A stretch of 64,000 bases of DNA, from the NCBI GenBank assembly GCA_020746105.1, contig CM036618.1:18149001-18213000 (forward strand), read 5' to 3'. Below are positions 11,178 through 22,905 of the stretch, piece by piece. Position 1 is the stretch's first letter, and the number at the start of each line of letters is the position of its first letter. This stretch comes from Trogon surrucura (taxonomy: Eukaryota; Chordata; Aves; Trogoniformes; Trogonidae). A program made the position numbers and the translations under genes. Under the pieces are notes generated by a model. The model saw only the letters and a list, made by a program, of their open reading frames with translations, made no database searches and was not told where the DNA came from.

Positions 11178-13497
11178 CATCAGAGTAAACAGGGAAAACT
11201 TTGAAGACTTCATTATTTATCTTTCAGAGGCTGAGGTGCTCTGTGGGGCAGATGTGGATGCTGCCGTTGCTGTGTGGCTGTGCCTCCCGCCCTCCGCAGT
11301 GAATTGTCTGGTACGATGTGGGCAAAAGTCTAGTATGGAGTTTACTTGGAAATAAATGCTTGAGTGTGAGATGTGAGGCACGGTTAGCATGTGGAACTAA
11401 CTGTGACAAAATATTGCCAGAAGGAATACATTAGTAGGATTTTCACAGATACAAAAGCATACATATAAATGGTTTGGGGTAAGATGTTGAGCAAATTGTT
11501 TCATCTTCTTATGATGTTTCAAAATGAGGATAATTATACTTACCCTATTGAGTAAACTAATTAGAGATCTAAACATAGAGAGCACAGTATGTTCCTAATG
11601 TGATTATCTTCAAGGAAGAGAGCATAGCAGAGAGATAACAGGAGAGGGAAACAAAGGGAATGTCTGCCCTTTCTCTGGTGCTGGAGTGGCATTTAGGTGA
11701 GGACTGTGACAAGGACTGTGTCAGGCATCTTCACAGATCTATTTCTACCCCATCAGCATGGATTTGTATATCAGTGGTTGTTCAGGTGTCAGTCAACTGA
11801 CTAGAAATGGCATCTTCTTCATTCTGACCACTTGCTAATGCCAGGATAGGTTGAGCAACTTCATCTTTTCCTCTTCTGTTCTTCAATGGACAGCACGTGT
11901 TGTCCCATGTGGGGAGCATTGTTGTTCTATGCAGGGAGACAGCTGAAGATGAGGTTCATGGCATGGTTTTTCAATAGCCTTCAAAATACATTACAAAATC
12001 GACACAGTAAGGAGTCTCTATTAAATGAATATGTTGGTGCCTAACTACTGCCCACACTTGACACCGATCAGGTATTGAACAGGGACTGCTGTCACTATCT
12101 TTCAGACACTAAAGATTGAGTATGGCCCAGTGAGACCTCATACTAAAGCTCAAGTAGAAAAGCAGGGATCAAAAGAAAGTCAAACCCTTTTGCAAACACA
12201 ATACCCTCCATGTTACACTTGGTTTCATTGCTCCAGATTGAAACAGATGTAATCAAAGTCTTTGCTATTTCTGCCTCAGCAGTTGTCTCCAGAAAGGAGA
12301 AAAAACGCTGCTAAAGGAGATTCTCTCCATGTCTGCTCACTCCTCAAAAGGCAATCTTGAAGTCAGCTCCCTTAATCATTCATGCTCTTCGTCAGAATAC
12401 ACAGAGAAGTGTTCTGATACTGAACAGTTTTTTTGGTTCTGGGGTGAAATTCACCATGCAATGTGTTGTGAGAAATAAATACAGTATTCTGGGCAGGTTT
12501 TTATGAGTGATGATAAATGTCCTCAGTCTGCTAAATGCAAAACTGACCGATTTTCTTTTCTGCTTTCTTAAAATTCCATTAATTTCTTTTGTTTCAACAA
12601 AGTGGACGGGAGATTTGTTCTCAGAGGTTTCCTGGTAGCTGAACTGCCTTGCTTTTTATCTAATGTTTTATTAAAGGCATGCAATAATCCCCCTACAATG
12701 CACTGCCTGTCATGTTCAGTTGCTTAATTTACTGTGGTGAACTCATTAGGACTACAACAGTTTAAATCTATTATCCCTAGCCAGATCAACATTAGCTATA
12801 AAATGTCAGAATATTTTTTTTGGAGTCTGGATGCTACCTTGCTGCTAGAGGGCAGAAAGAGTGAACTGACCGCATGATTGAAAATGTTGGCTCCTTTTTA
12901 CAGCCTGCAGTCAGTCTTCTGTCGGGGTCCGCACATGTATGTCCTTGCTTAACTGTTTAACAGTAAACCGATCAAAAATAAACTAAGAAATAGTAAACTG
13001 TTCATCAATAAACTGCATAACATGGTGAATAATAGAATGTTGATGAATTGCAAATAGTGCACCCATGTGAAAGCCAAATAAGACATGATTCGAAATGAAT
13101 ATGGGTATTCACACAAATTCCAATGTTTGCTAAGAATTGTTCCAAGCTTTCTTATGGCTGTATGGCTTTATTCAGGACTGTAGCTAAGTTTGAAAGGAGC
13201 AAAGAACAAACAAAAAAAAAGTTCACATAACAAAGTCTTGGTAGACAGATCATAAATGAGATTGTTAGTACTAGAACAAGAGTGGTGCAAGTCAAGTGCT
13301 TTTAAGAGCTCAAGGGAACAAAATCCGAGCATCAATTCTAATAATTTAGTTAGCCAGTGGGAGAGGTGTCCAAACTCAGAAGAAAGCTCCAAGTTTTCTA
13401 TGGTGGTCACATCAGACTCTCTGCCCACTGTGGTCGTAGCACAGGGGATTCTTTCAACAAGCTGGAGCTGGGTTTGGGTAGTGAGAGAGGCTTCAGG
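11178..13497. other. intergenic, no gene seen
   Basis: Unique sequence of ordinary avian intergenic composition, with short open frames only. I see no repeat family that I can name. Confidence 0.55.
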
Positions 13498-13550
13498 ATC
13501 ACAGAATCACAGAATTGTCGGAGTTGAAAGGAACCTCTGGAGATTATCAG
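13498..13550 (-). mobile_element. CR1 3'-terminal fragment
   Basis: Two CACAGAAT tail units are followed by TTGTCGGAGTTGAAAGGAACC and TCTGGAGATTATC, which is the extreme 3' UTR of CR1 in minus orientation. Only about 50 bp are recognisable, either from extreme 5' truncation or from decay. Confidence 0.75.
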
Positions 13551-14503
13551 AAAGAGAATATTCAGCATTTGGGTGGACTTTACATATATTTATGATCCTT
13601 ATTAAAATTATGACAAATATCAATCCATATAGGTAGACATTCTCATTAATAAATGAGCTCTAACAAGTAAGGTGACATGTAATGTTCTGGATAGCTTTTT
13701 GTGTTTCTTGCTTTATAAAAAAAAATCTTGTGCTTGATGCAAGGATTTTTATTGCTATAATATTTATTTGATTAGATTACGATCTCTTTGAATTAAGAGG
13801 ATCTGAGTACCAAGCATAACAAAGTATTTCCTGAATGCTCTGAGAAAGCATAAAACAGCTCTAAAGTGTTCCATATTGTGTAATAAGCTGTTGCTTTTGT
13901 CTCTGTGCTGATCTATATTCTGCTTTTCAATTCATGAGTATAATCATTTGAAAAAAAAATCAAGTTCTTGTAAATGACACATCCCTGTAGTTTTTCAAGT
14001 ATGAAATCAATGACCTTGTTCTACACCATTTCCTAGTCAACAATTGTCCACTCTTGTGAAGCACCACAGAGAAAAAGCTACGTAATTGGGAATAAGTCTT
14101 ATTTCAAAAACTAAAACAAAAAATGCACTAGGTGGGTAATCCAAATGTGATTGTAGAAGTATTTTAAAGGGTAGATTACATTCAGCAGAGTCTCTGAGGC
14201 AAATGCCACTGGTTTCAGTGGAGCTGCACAAGGGATGACTCTGACAGGTAGCTCCTAGGCAGGACTGGGTCTGCCTTAATAAATAGTTCTGCTAAACACA
14301 GGAGAGAAACACCCCTCCGCGTTACCTGCAGATGACACTGGTGCTAGATGTATTCTGACTATAAACAAGGAACAATTTTTTAACACTGAGAGCATTTAAA
14401 TGTCACGGTTCCTTGCTGATTTCTGTCAATTTTAACATCCAGACAGGCTATTTGTGCTCTAGTTTTGACAACAGCTAATGCTGGGTGGCCCTGTGGTGCT
14501 TTA
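13551..14503. other. intergenic, no gene seen
   Basis: AT-rich unique sequence with short A-runs and no supported exon. Confidence 0.5.
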
Positions 14504-15172
14504 TCATAGAATCATGGAATCATGGAATGGCTTGATTTGGAAGGGGCCTTAAAGATCATCTAGTTTCAACCACCCTGCCATGGGCAGGAACATCTCCCAC
14601 TAGACCAGGTTGCTCAAAGCCCCATATAGCCTGGCCTTGAACACTTCCAGGGATGAGGCATCCACAACTTCACTGGGCAACTCATTCCAGAGTCTCACCA
14701 CCCTCATGGTAAAGAACTTCCTGATGTCTAATCTAAATCTTCTGCTCTGTAGTTTAAAACCATTGCCCCCTATAACTACATGCCCTTGTAAACAGTCCCT
14801 CCCCAAGATTCCCATAGCCTCCTTCAGGTACTGGAAGGCCGCTATAAGTTCTCCTTGGAGCCTTCTCTTCTCCGGGCTGAACTCCCTCAGCCTGTCCTCG
14901 GAGAGGTGCTCCAGCTCTCTTTGTGGCCCTCCTCTGGACCCTCTCCAACAGATCCATGTTCTTCTTGAGTTGAGGGCTCCAGAAGTGGACACAGCACTCC
15001 AGATGGGGTCTTGCCAGAGCAGAGCAGAGGGGCAGAATCACCTCCCTCGACCTGCTGCCCAAGCTTCTTCTGATGCAGCCCTGGTCAGAGTTGGCTTTTT
15101 GTGCTGCCAGCGCACATTGCCGGCTCGTGTTAAGAGCTTCATCAACCAGCCCCCCCAAGTCCCTCTCTGCGG
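14504..15172 (-). mobile_element. CR1 LINE, 5'-truncated
   Basis: Minus orientation. The tail reads TCATAGAATCATGGAATCAT, then the 3' UTR (CCACCCTGCCATGGGCAGG), then the ORF2 C-terminus with [31 protein letters not shown] and WNELPSEVVDASSLEVFKA. The frame is split by small changes between two overlapping pieces (14,600-14,992 and 14,754-15,158). The FKLQSRRFRLDIRKFF stretch marks a different subfamily from the copy at 10.6 kb. The 5' end breaks off within the ALNTSRQCALAAQKA region. Confidence 0.95.
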
Positions 15173-15867
15173 GAGGTCATGCTACAACCACAGAATGATT
15201 CTTTCTAGTCTTGTGAACAAGGAATATATACATCTATAAATGACAGATGCTAATGGTGCATAGGAAGAATGGAGCTATTTCTCTCCAAACATCCAGAACC
15301 GAGGGAACTGTTTTCCTTGTCTTTTCCCTGCAAAATGGAAACCCAGTCTGAAGGATCTTCAGGTTCAATGCTTTATGTGCCAGGCACTGCCTAACAACAA
15401 TCTGATAACTTAACTGACAAATTTTTGACATGGAACCTATAGACAACATTTCTCTCCCAACTTGAGTGTAAAGCTTTTACAGGTATAACACACTGGGCTG
15501 GCTGATTTTGAATAGAGGTGGGGTACAGAAAATACCCATCCTTATTACACAGTTTAATGATTTAACTCCACTAAAGAATTTAAATTATTTAAGCAGCTAT
15601 ACATTAAACTGAAGTTTTAATCAGTCACCCTGAAGACTATAAAAAATAGTTGCTCATAAGCTTTAGAGAGAGGTGAAAGAGTACGTCCACATAGCATGAA
15701 GTGCTGTAAGAAGATTCCCAACTGTTTTCTCACTCAGCTAGTTCAGCTGACCCGGAGAGCAGCATCAGTGGGACACTTCTGTGGCTATGACTGGCAAATT
15801 GCCAACACATTCCACTTCTGTATCCAGACCTGCTCCTCATCTGTCATTGAACTAGCTGAGAAATGTG

Positions 15868-15923
15868 GTTGGACTAGATGATCTTCAGAGGTCCCTTCCA
15901 ACACTTGCCATTCTGCGATTCAG
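15868..15923 (+). mobile_element. CR1 3'-terminal fragment
   Basis: GGTTGGACTAGATGATCTTC and AGAGGTCCCTTCCAACAC are the diagnostic end of the CR1 3' UTR, followed by a single ATTCTGCGATTC tail remnant. No ORF2 sequence is recognisable upstream. Confidence 0.8.
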
Positions 15924-18074
15924 AGCTGGTACATGACTGAAGTGAAGTGGTGAAGCCTGGAGATGGATGGGAGCATAGGTCTGCTCAGCAACACGAGTCT
16001 GTAGTGAGCTCACTTAGAGCTAGCTTTAATATCCCTGTGCAGCAGAAGGGCTGATGGAATAGAAATTAAGAATGCAAACTTCACTTTTATATGAAAAGAT
16101 CTCATCACCTGGTGGACAGAGAGCAAAGAGGCACCCTGCATTTTAATATTGACAAATAATGGAAGAGAATGAAAGGTCATACTTGTACAGAAGGGAAGAA
16201 CAGCCTTGAAAATGCTAACCTTGAACATGCCTGCAAAGCAGCAGTTACGATGAGTAACAGCTGAACATTCGTTTCTGCAGAGATGCTGTGACTCAGTGTT
16301 CAGACACCAGATATATCAATAGATGCATGAACCGGCACTGTGTTTGCTAAGCCATGACTGGAATAATGGCCTAAATACTTGTTCACATCACGCTCCAAGT
16401 GTCTCACATTACGTGTCTAAGAAATTAAAAGCTCACATCAGTTGCACAGCTTGCAAGCATTTGCCCTAACTATCCATGTACCTCTGGTTCTCCATCACTT
16501 AAAGACTAGTAAAATATTTGTCTATATCAAGAATTTCTTTCTTCATGCACTTGACATGAAAGAAACATGGAAATACAAGTGCTGAAGATTTGATTTCAAT
16601 AAGGTGCATAATGTTTTCTCCTTCAAATACACATTAGGTTTCCTCTGTACTATCTGTATTTTTATTCTGTAATTGAACTCATATTAATTTCTGTAAAATT
16701 GCTTTGCTCTTCAAGCATATTATCCATGGATGATCTGTGAATTCCATTGGTTACGATCTCAACCAAGTAAGCTAGTATCGGAAACGGTAGATACATGGCC
16801 ATATTAATCATTTACATTATGTTATCTACATCACGTTTTCATTAAGGATAACTGAATTGATTGATCCTTGCAGCACATAACAACAAAGCACTTACAATAC
16901 ACAAAGGAACTACTATAAAATATTCATTTTAGGCTCTGAGCAATAGAAATGCATAAAGAATGTTGATGTAGAATTGCAGGGGTGTGATACAAAAGGGGAA
17001 TTTTGCATCTCATTAGAAAACCTATCAAAAGACTTTTGATGCCAGATTTTATCTTGTGGATTGAATTTTTGGAAGGAAGTCAACGGTTCATGGAACATAA
17101 TAAAATTAAAGCTTTCATAAAGGATGTTGGCTTTGCTCATACAACACAGAGCGTACGTAGTGTAGGTGACTAGTCCACACAGGAAAGGATTTGTGCTTGT
17201 TACTCATTTCCAGACACTGGATTTCACTCTCCAGCCCATTGCTATTGCTGGTGCAATGAGCTGCGATTCATACGAAATTTGCGTCTTTCTACCAGCGATC
17301 CCTCTGAGGGGAGCACATCACATCCACCTTTCGCTGTCTGCACTGGCTGCCATTTATATAATAGGTGATTTCAAGGACTTACATTCATCTGACTGTCTTT
17401 CCAAGAGTCTAATTTCTTTATCAAGTCTCTGGCTGTAGTGGCCTCAAGCTGACAGAGTCCAGCAATACCCCACAAAGTTAATTTCAAGATTCCTGTTTGA
17501 AATTGCCCAGAAATATCCGTAGAATCTGACACATCAGTGTAAATTCTGTAAAATGATAAAGAAATAATTTTTGTTCTCATGGAATATGCAGGTATTAGCG
17601 TAACCTAAATAACCCATCAGTGTCAATGGACTCCTCTCTATCACTGGAAGATAAAGCTAAATTCTGATCATTAACCAGAACACAAACGGTTGAATGATGA
17701 ATATTAAATAGCATTTGCTTTCTGTATCTATTATTATATTGCTATCCCCTGGACAGCTGTGATGATTCAGGAATACGACATATAAACAGTTATGTTTTAT
17801 AACTGTACCAGCAATAAAGAGCTTGTGTTAATATATACTTCTGAAAGAGTTTTTACACAAACGGAAGCACACAAACAAGAGTTTTTCTTATTCAGGAGAT
17901 TAAGGTAGAAGCTTGATTTATGTAGATGAACAGTTGCATTGAATTTGGAAAAGATTATTTATCTGCATTTAACTAAACCCTAATCCTGAAAACACACAGT
18001 GCTTGAGCCTGAATTCAGATGCCTGCTGACCAAGTCGCAGGATAGCATTGCAGTATTGATAGCGAAGTTGCAAT
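15924..18074. other. intergenic, no gene seen
   Basis: Unique AT-rich sequence with only short open frames on both strands. I see no named repeat. Confidence 0.55.
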
Positions 18075-18315
18075 ATTAATCGCATTTATGTAACATCTGT
18101 TGCCTAAGTACCTCCAAGCACTTTACGAATGTTAACTAACGAGAAGCCTGCCCATGCTCTTTTTGAAGTCAATGGCAGCGTTCCAGTTGTCCTCAAAGGG
18201 AGCAGGCACAGGCTCTGAGCCTCATAATAACGTAAAAGTAGGTTAAGGATCTCTGCGTTCGCTGGAGAAGGGAGGGATAGCAGAGCTGAGGAACAGAACC
18301 CAAAAGGCTTTTCTC
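18075..18315 (+). repeat. possible ancient MIR/CORE-type SINE remnant
   Basis: The order of a GCATTTATGTAACATCTG block, a CCAAGCACTTTACGAATGTT block with TAACTAA, an AGTAGGTTAAGG block and CAGAGCTGAGGAACAGAACC resembles the core and tail of MIR-like SINEs (GCxCTTTACA...TTAACT, then GCAGAGC...AACCCA). The match is patchy and the middle differs, so it may be another old repeat or chance. Confidence 0.3.
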
Positions 18316-21300
18316 TAACTGTACGGCTGCCTTTCTCTGGAAGAAAAAGTAATATAATTTACTGGTGAGACCACAAAATGACCCATAAAGAAGGAGCTGC
18401 TCGCAGAGGCTTAAACTATTGTTGCCTCAGAATGTGACCTTTTTCTTATTCCAAAAACAACAACTGCAGACAAAGCTGGGCTTCCCGGGATGTTCTTCCC
18501 CAGTGGCTGCAATGGCCCTACAAATAGCTGCTCCTTGGAAAAGCGTTTTTCTTTCTCTCTGAGGCTTTCTCTACAGAGATATATGACATTTCTAGTTTGC
18601 CTCTAAGTTTTCTGTGTCCATAACTGAGGTGTTTTCAAATCAATGCTCTTGGCTTCTTGAGCCACCATAAGGAATCTTACAGGGAACAAAAGTCAATATC
18701 TATTTGCACTTTCACTCTTAAGCGTTTTCCTGGTAGCTGTTCTCAGCGCTGATTCCCATGCCAGTCAAGTCCTCTGGCATCTCATCTTCATTCAAATTCT
18801 CACAGGCAACCAGTGGTGCCTCTTTTGTGTCATGTACCTCCTTACAGAGGTCCACATGGAGGCACACGGGTCACAGCTCCATCTGAGGCTGTAGGCTTAA
18901 TGGTCCCTTGTGCAAAGCATTTAGTTAAATAGCACCATTTCAACAGTAACTGTAACTCAGTCGTACAGAGGATATTGTCAGAGCCAATAAATGAAAGTAG
19001 GGGCTTTCACAGCCTATTTCAATGTTGTTTCAAAGCAAAAAAAGCCCCAATGATGTATCTGAAAAGAAGGAGCTAGAAAATAACCTGTAGTAATTTTCCT
19101 CTGGTCTGCCTATACTTTAGAAGATCGGATTAATTTTCTGTGAACGACACCAGCAGGGAGCGTACAGCCCGTTTCCAGGCAGCTATCCATCAAACACCCA
19201 TGTGACAGGAAAGGCACAGGAAGACACTGGAAGTTCTTGTGATGCCATCTGTGTCACCTTGTGGTTCTGTGAGGAGAACTTCCGTAGCAGATAGGACCAA
19301 TATTGATTACATTATCTGGACTTTACAGAAGACATCCTCACAGAAACTTGTTCCTGCTCAGCAGTGCTATGGGGGCAAGCAACTCTCCTAAGTACGAAGC
19401 ACCGTATTTTGATTCATCTGCACAAGGGGATTTAACTGAGCATTTTTGGTGGGTACGCACAGGACCATCTTCCTGCCTTACCAGTCACATCATTCCTTTT
19501 CTTTTAATAAACTCTAAATGGCATCAGCTTTAGAGGTGTGATACAAACCACCGTAATACGTAACAATAAGATGTAATACAACCCTCCCCAATTTCTGGCC
19601 ACATTTGCTGTCTGCCTCCCAGGGAGCATTCTGCTTACCATCCATCTTCATTGACTTTTCCCCGCACACCAACGCGAGATTATAACACCACGGGAAATTA
19701 AACACAGTACATATAAATCATGTTTATTGTTGCCTCGGATACAGAAAGAATGAGAATCAATTGGGAAGGCATGATGACTCACAGTTTTATTAGTATACTC
19801 AGTTTTTCATGAGCTGAGTCTCCATAAAGAAAACGGTTTTATTGGACCACTGAGATCGTGAAGAATTCATATATTCCTGGCTATTTATCTTCTGAAACCT
19901 CAGTTTCTGGGTTTCCATAGCACTTACAATCATTAGGGAAAGAACTTTACTTCTCTCAGAGGACCTGACAAATTTCTAAAAGGTGGTTTTGTGAAGGCAG
20001 TATTCATCTTACCAGAGAGGTGGTGCTCAGGTCTCTGAGTAGACTTAACTGGGGAGGAAGCGGACAACAAACAGAACTGATGGCTCAGAAGACTGAATTG
20101 TTGTCCTTCTGTCTTCCACCCTCACAAAGCATAAAAAATAACCATTGTTAACAGAACTACAATTCCTCTCTGCCTAAATACAGGATCAATGGATCAGGAG
20201 AAATTTATTTTGACCACTCCTCATGATTATTGGTCTTTTATCACAATCTTTGATAACTTTATGTCTATGGAAGATTTATTGTCTTGTTTAAGTGTGTTGC
20301 TACTATTTTTCTGGAAAATGTTATTCAAATACAGTTTAACCTACGCATATCAGAATATGGACTCCATACAATTATCCCTAATAAATAATACAATGTAGTC
20401 CTTAACCATGGCTTTCATCTGGCAGCAAAACGGAGGATTTGTTTGCTTCACTGTCTCATACATTTCACCTGTATCCTTCTGAGTTCTCAGGCTGTACCTG
20501 ACTTTTATCCCCCTCTCAGAAGTAATCCTTTGCTCTTCCCAGCATTGTGCAATAGCAGGCATTTCTCTCTGGAGAATATAATGATGCAAAAGCAAAGGCC
20601 AATCTCTAGTCTTGCAATAAGAGAGATCATTTCTCTTTCAGTTTTTCAAAAGAACATCCCCCAGACATTCAGTAGTCCCTCAGGTTATGGTTGAATGCTT
20701 TTCTCTTGGGCAACAACTGTCACGAACTACGGAAGCAAAATGTCCCCAAATAAGAAAATATTCCACTAACATCCCCAGCAGCCTAAGGAGCAGGTATTTC
20801 CTTCCTTGGTCATTTAGGCAAATAGGCCCATGTCTCCACACAGCTTCATATATCAGGGAACTTTACTTATCATTCTCACCTGAGTCTGTCTCCCAACACA
20901 GCCAATCATGAGCTCCCTGCTCTGGATTTCCCAATCTGGTGACAGGCAAACTGCGCTGCAAACCTCCACCATCCCGCCCCCGCAGCTGATTTACCGTGAC
21001 TGACCTTAGGCACTAAGAAAAGCAGGCAAGAGCGATGGGTGTAAGCCCTTGGGCTGTGCTGCCAGCAAGTCTCTCCACAGGGTTGGTCTGTCACTGCATT
21101 TCTCTATTCATTTCTGGGAAAATGGCTTTTATCATCCAAACTTCCTGCTTGTCCCTTCACTGCCTCATTCATTGCCTTTGCCCACTGACCACTGCAGGCT
21201 GCCTAGTGTTAAGGACTGATAATCAGCAAAATAAATTTAAGTAGGTATGAGTAGGTATACTCTTTCCAGAAGTGACTCCTTCGTGATCTTCTTCTGTTCC

Positions 21301-21909
21301 TTGTAGAAGCTGCAGAGGTAAATATGTTTGTGTCCAGGGGAAAAAATGAGGGCTCTTGGTCCATAACGTATTATGTTACAAAGGTTAATGACTTTAAAAG
21401 CTACCAAATCAAACAAGTTTTAAAAAGAATATGTACTTTTCTTTGTAGGAAAACTGTAGTCATTTCCTAGCACCTGCGTGCCATGCTAGGACATAAAATT
21501 ATACAACTGTGATTTTTCACTGAAATGTTATTTTCTGAATCTAGAAATCAGTGATGAATTTTGAAATCATAACGAAGGTTCACACTGGTTCTGCTGAAGA
21601 ATCTAATTTTCATGACAACCAAGCTCATGGGCAATACAAAGAAGTAACATCCAAGCGTAGGATCACTCAGCAGCCTGGAGACTTCCTTGTTCAATCCATG
21701 GTTTATTTGTTTTTTTACCTGACATGAAGGGCAACTTATTACGCTGATCAAGAAAAATACCTGAGGGATGCCTGTGGGTGTTTTATTAAGTTGGGGAAAG
21801 GTGGTGCAGCGCTAATTTACCAGCTGTGAAGAGCTCAGCTTTCTGGGTCAAACATCAGCAGAACTGCTCATGTTAGAGCAATTCCAGCAAACATCAGAAC
21901 AATGGCAAA
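18316..21909. other. intergenic, no gene seen
   Basis: Unique sequence with open frames of at most about 83 codons, none resembling a known protein. No repeat family is recognisable. Confidence 0.55.
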
Positions 21910-22905
21910 ATGGCTAGAAATACACATTTCTTCAGAAAGTCAGAATTTCTTCAGCACCACAAAATGAAGCCTCACAGCTTCAATTCTTATGGTGGTGCAA
22001 GGCTCTACCAATCATGGGAGAAAACACACTACCAATACAAGGTTTTGCAGCTGAGCCTTACCTGCCTGGCAGCTTTCTCCAACAAAAGGTGATGGTGACA
22101 AGGCTGCTGACACGTCATGGACCAAGGCAACACTACAGAGTAAGGATGAGTGATGTTTTGTAGGACACTGAATGGACACTGGAAGTGGGATGGCTCACAG
22201 AACTTATTCTGCACAATGTAAAATTCACTGGAAATGTAGAAGGTCCCAAATCAGACAAGGAAAGAGCACAGTGGCAGCTTCTGGAACGCCTGATGTCTGC
22301 GCTAAAACCAGTCCAAGCTGTCAGTGAGTATCTGTCAAATGAAGCTGCAACAATGTCAATCAATGTCGATCTCAATAGGGTTTCTCAGTAGGCAGTTCAT
22401 TGCAAAAGACGAGGATATCCCAGCAGCATGTAAGTTTAAAACAAATTTATCTACAGAAAGACTTTTGACTCTATATGAATGCTACAAGCTGCCAACTTCA
22501 TATGATCATTAAAGCTATTACATTGGACCTACTCCACAAACATAACCTCGTTTTCTAATAAGCTCAAGAAAAAAAAAGTTGTACGCCTTCATGCTCAATA
22601 CGTTCAAAGATGAGATTCAGCAGCTGGTCTGTTAGGAGAGAATGTGCTGGAAAACAGCAGTCAATGAAAGAATACAAACATAAGAAATTGGAGGCCTTAA
22701 CTTTTACTCTATAGCAAACAGCTTTGGAGATTTTGACCGGTACTTCACACAACAGATTATTAGAGCTCCCTGCAGTGGTGGGCTGAAAATAGTGTGGCCA
22801 AACTGGTGGGTAGAGTCTTGCCACTCTGCGGAGAAATGCGACATAGAAGAAAGTGTTTTCCATTTATGTAACAAACTTATAGACAAACTGTATTATTTCC
22901 TCTAA
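21910..22905 (+). mobile_element. decayed hAT-superfamily DNA transposon
   Basis: Translated pieces on the + strand follow the order of a hAT (Ac/ZBED-like) transposase. At about 21,960-22,060 a stretch resembles the second half of a BED zinc finger (YGGARLYQSWEKTHYQYK, compared with the usual YHGGTSNLxxHLxxxH). At 22,263-22,370 WQLLERLMSALKPVQAV then SEYLSNEAATMSI matches the conserved W-LLE---LKP---T--LS-E block. At 22,846-22,886 ESVFHLCNKLIDK matches the C-terminal dimerisation motif (ERVFSxxGKLIDK). The frames are broken by several stops and shifts, and the Ser-Glu-Arg of the dimerisation motif has become Glu-Glu-Ser. I could not place terminal inverted repeats or an 8-bp target duplication, so the limits are those of the recognisable protein. 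It is non-functional. An exapted host gene is unlikely given the stops. Confidence 0.7.
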
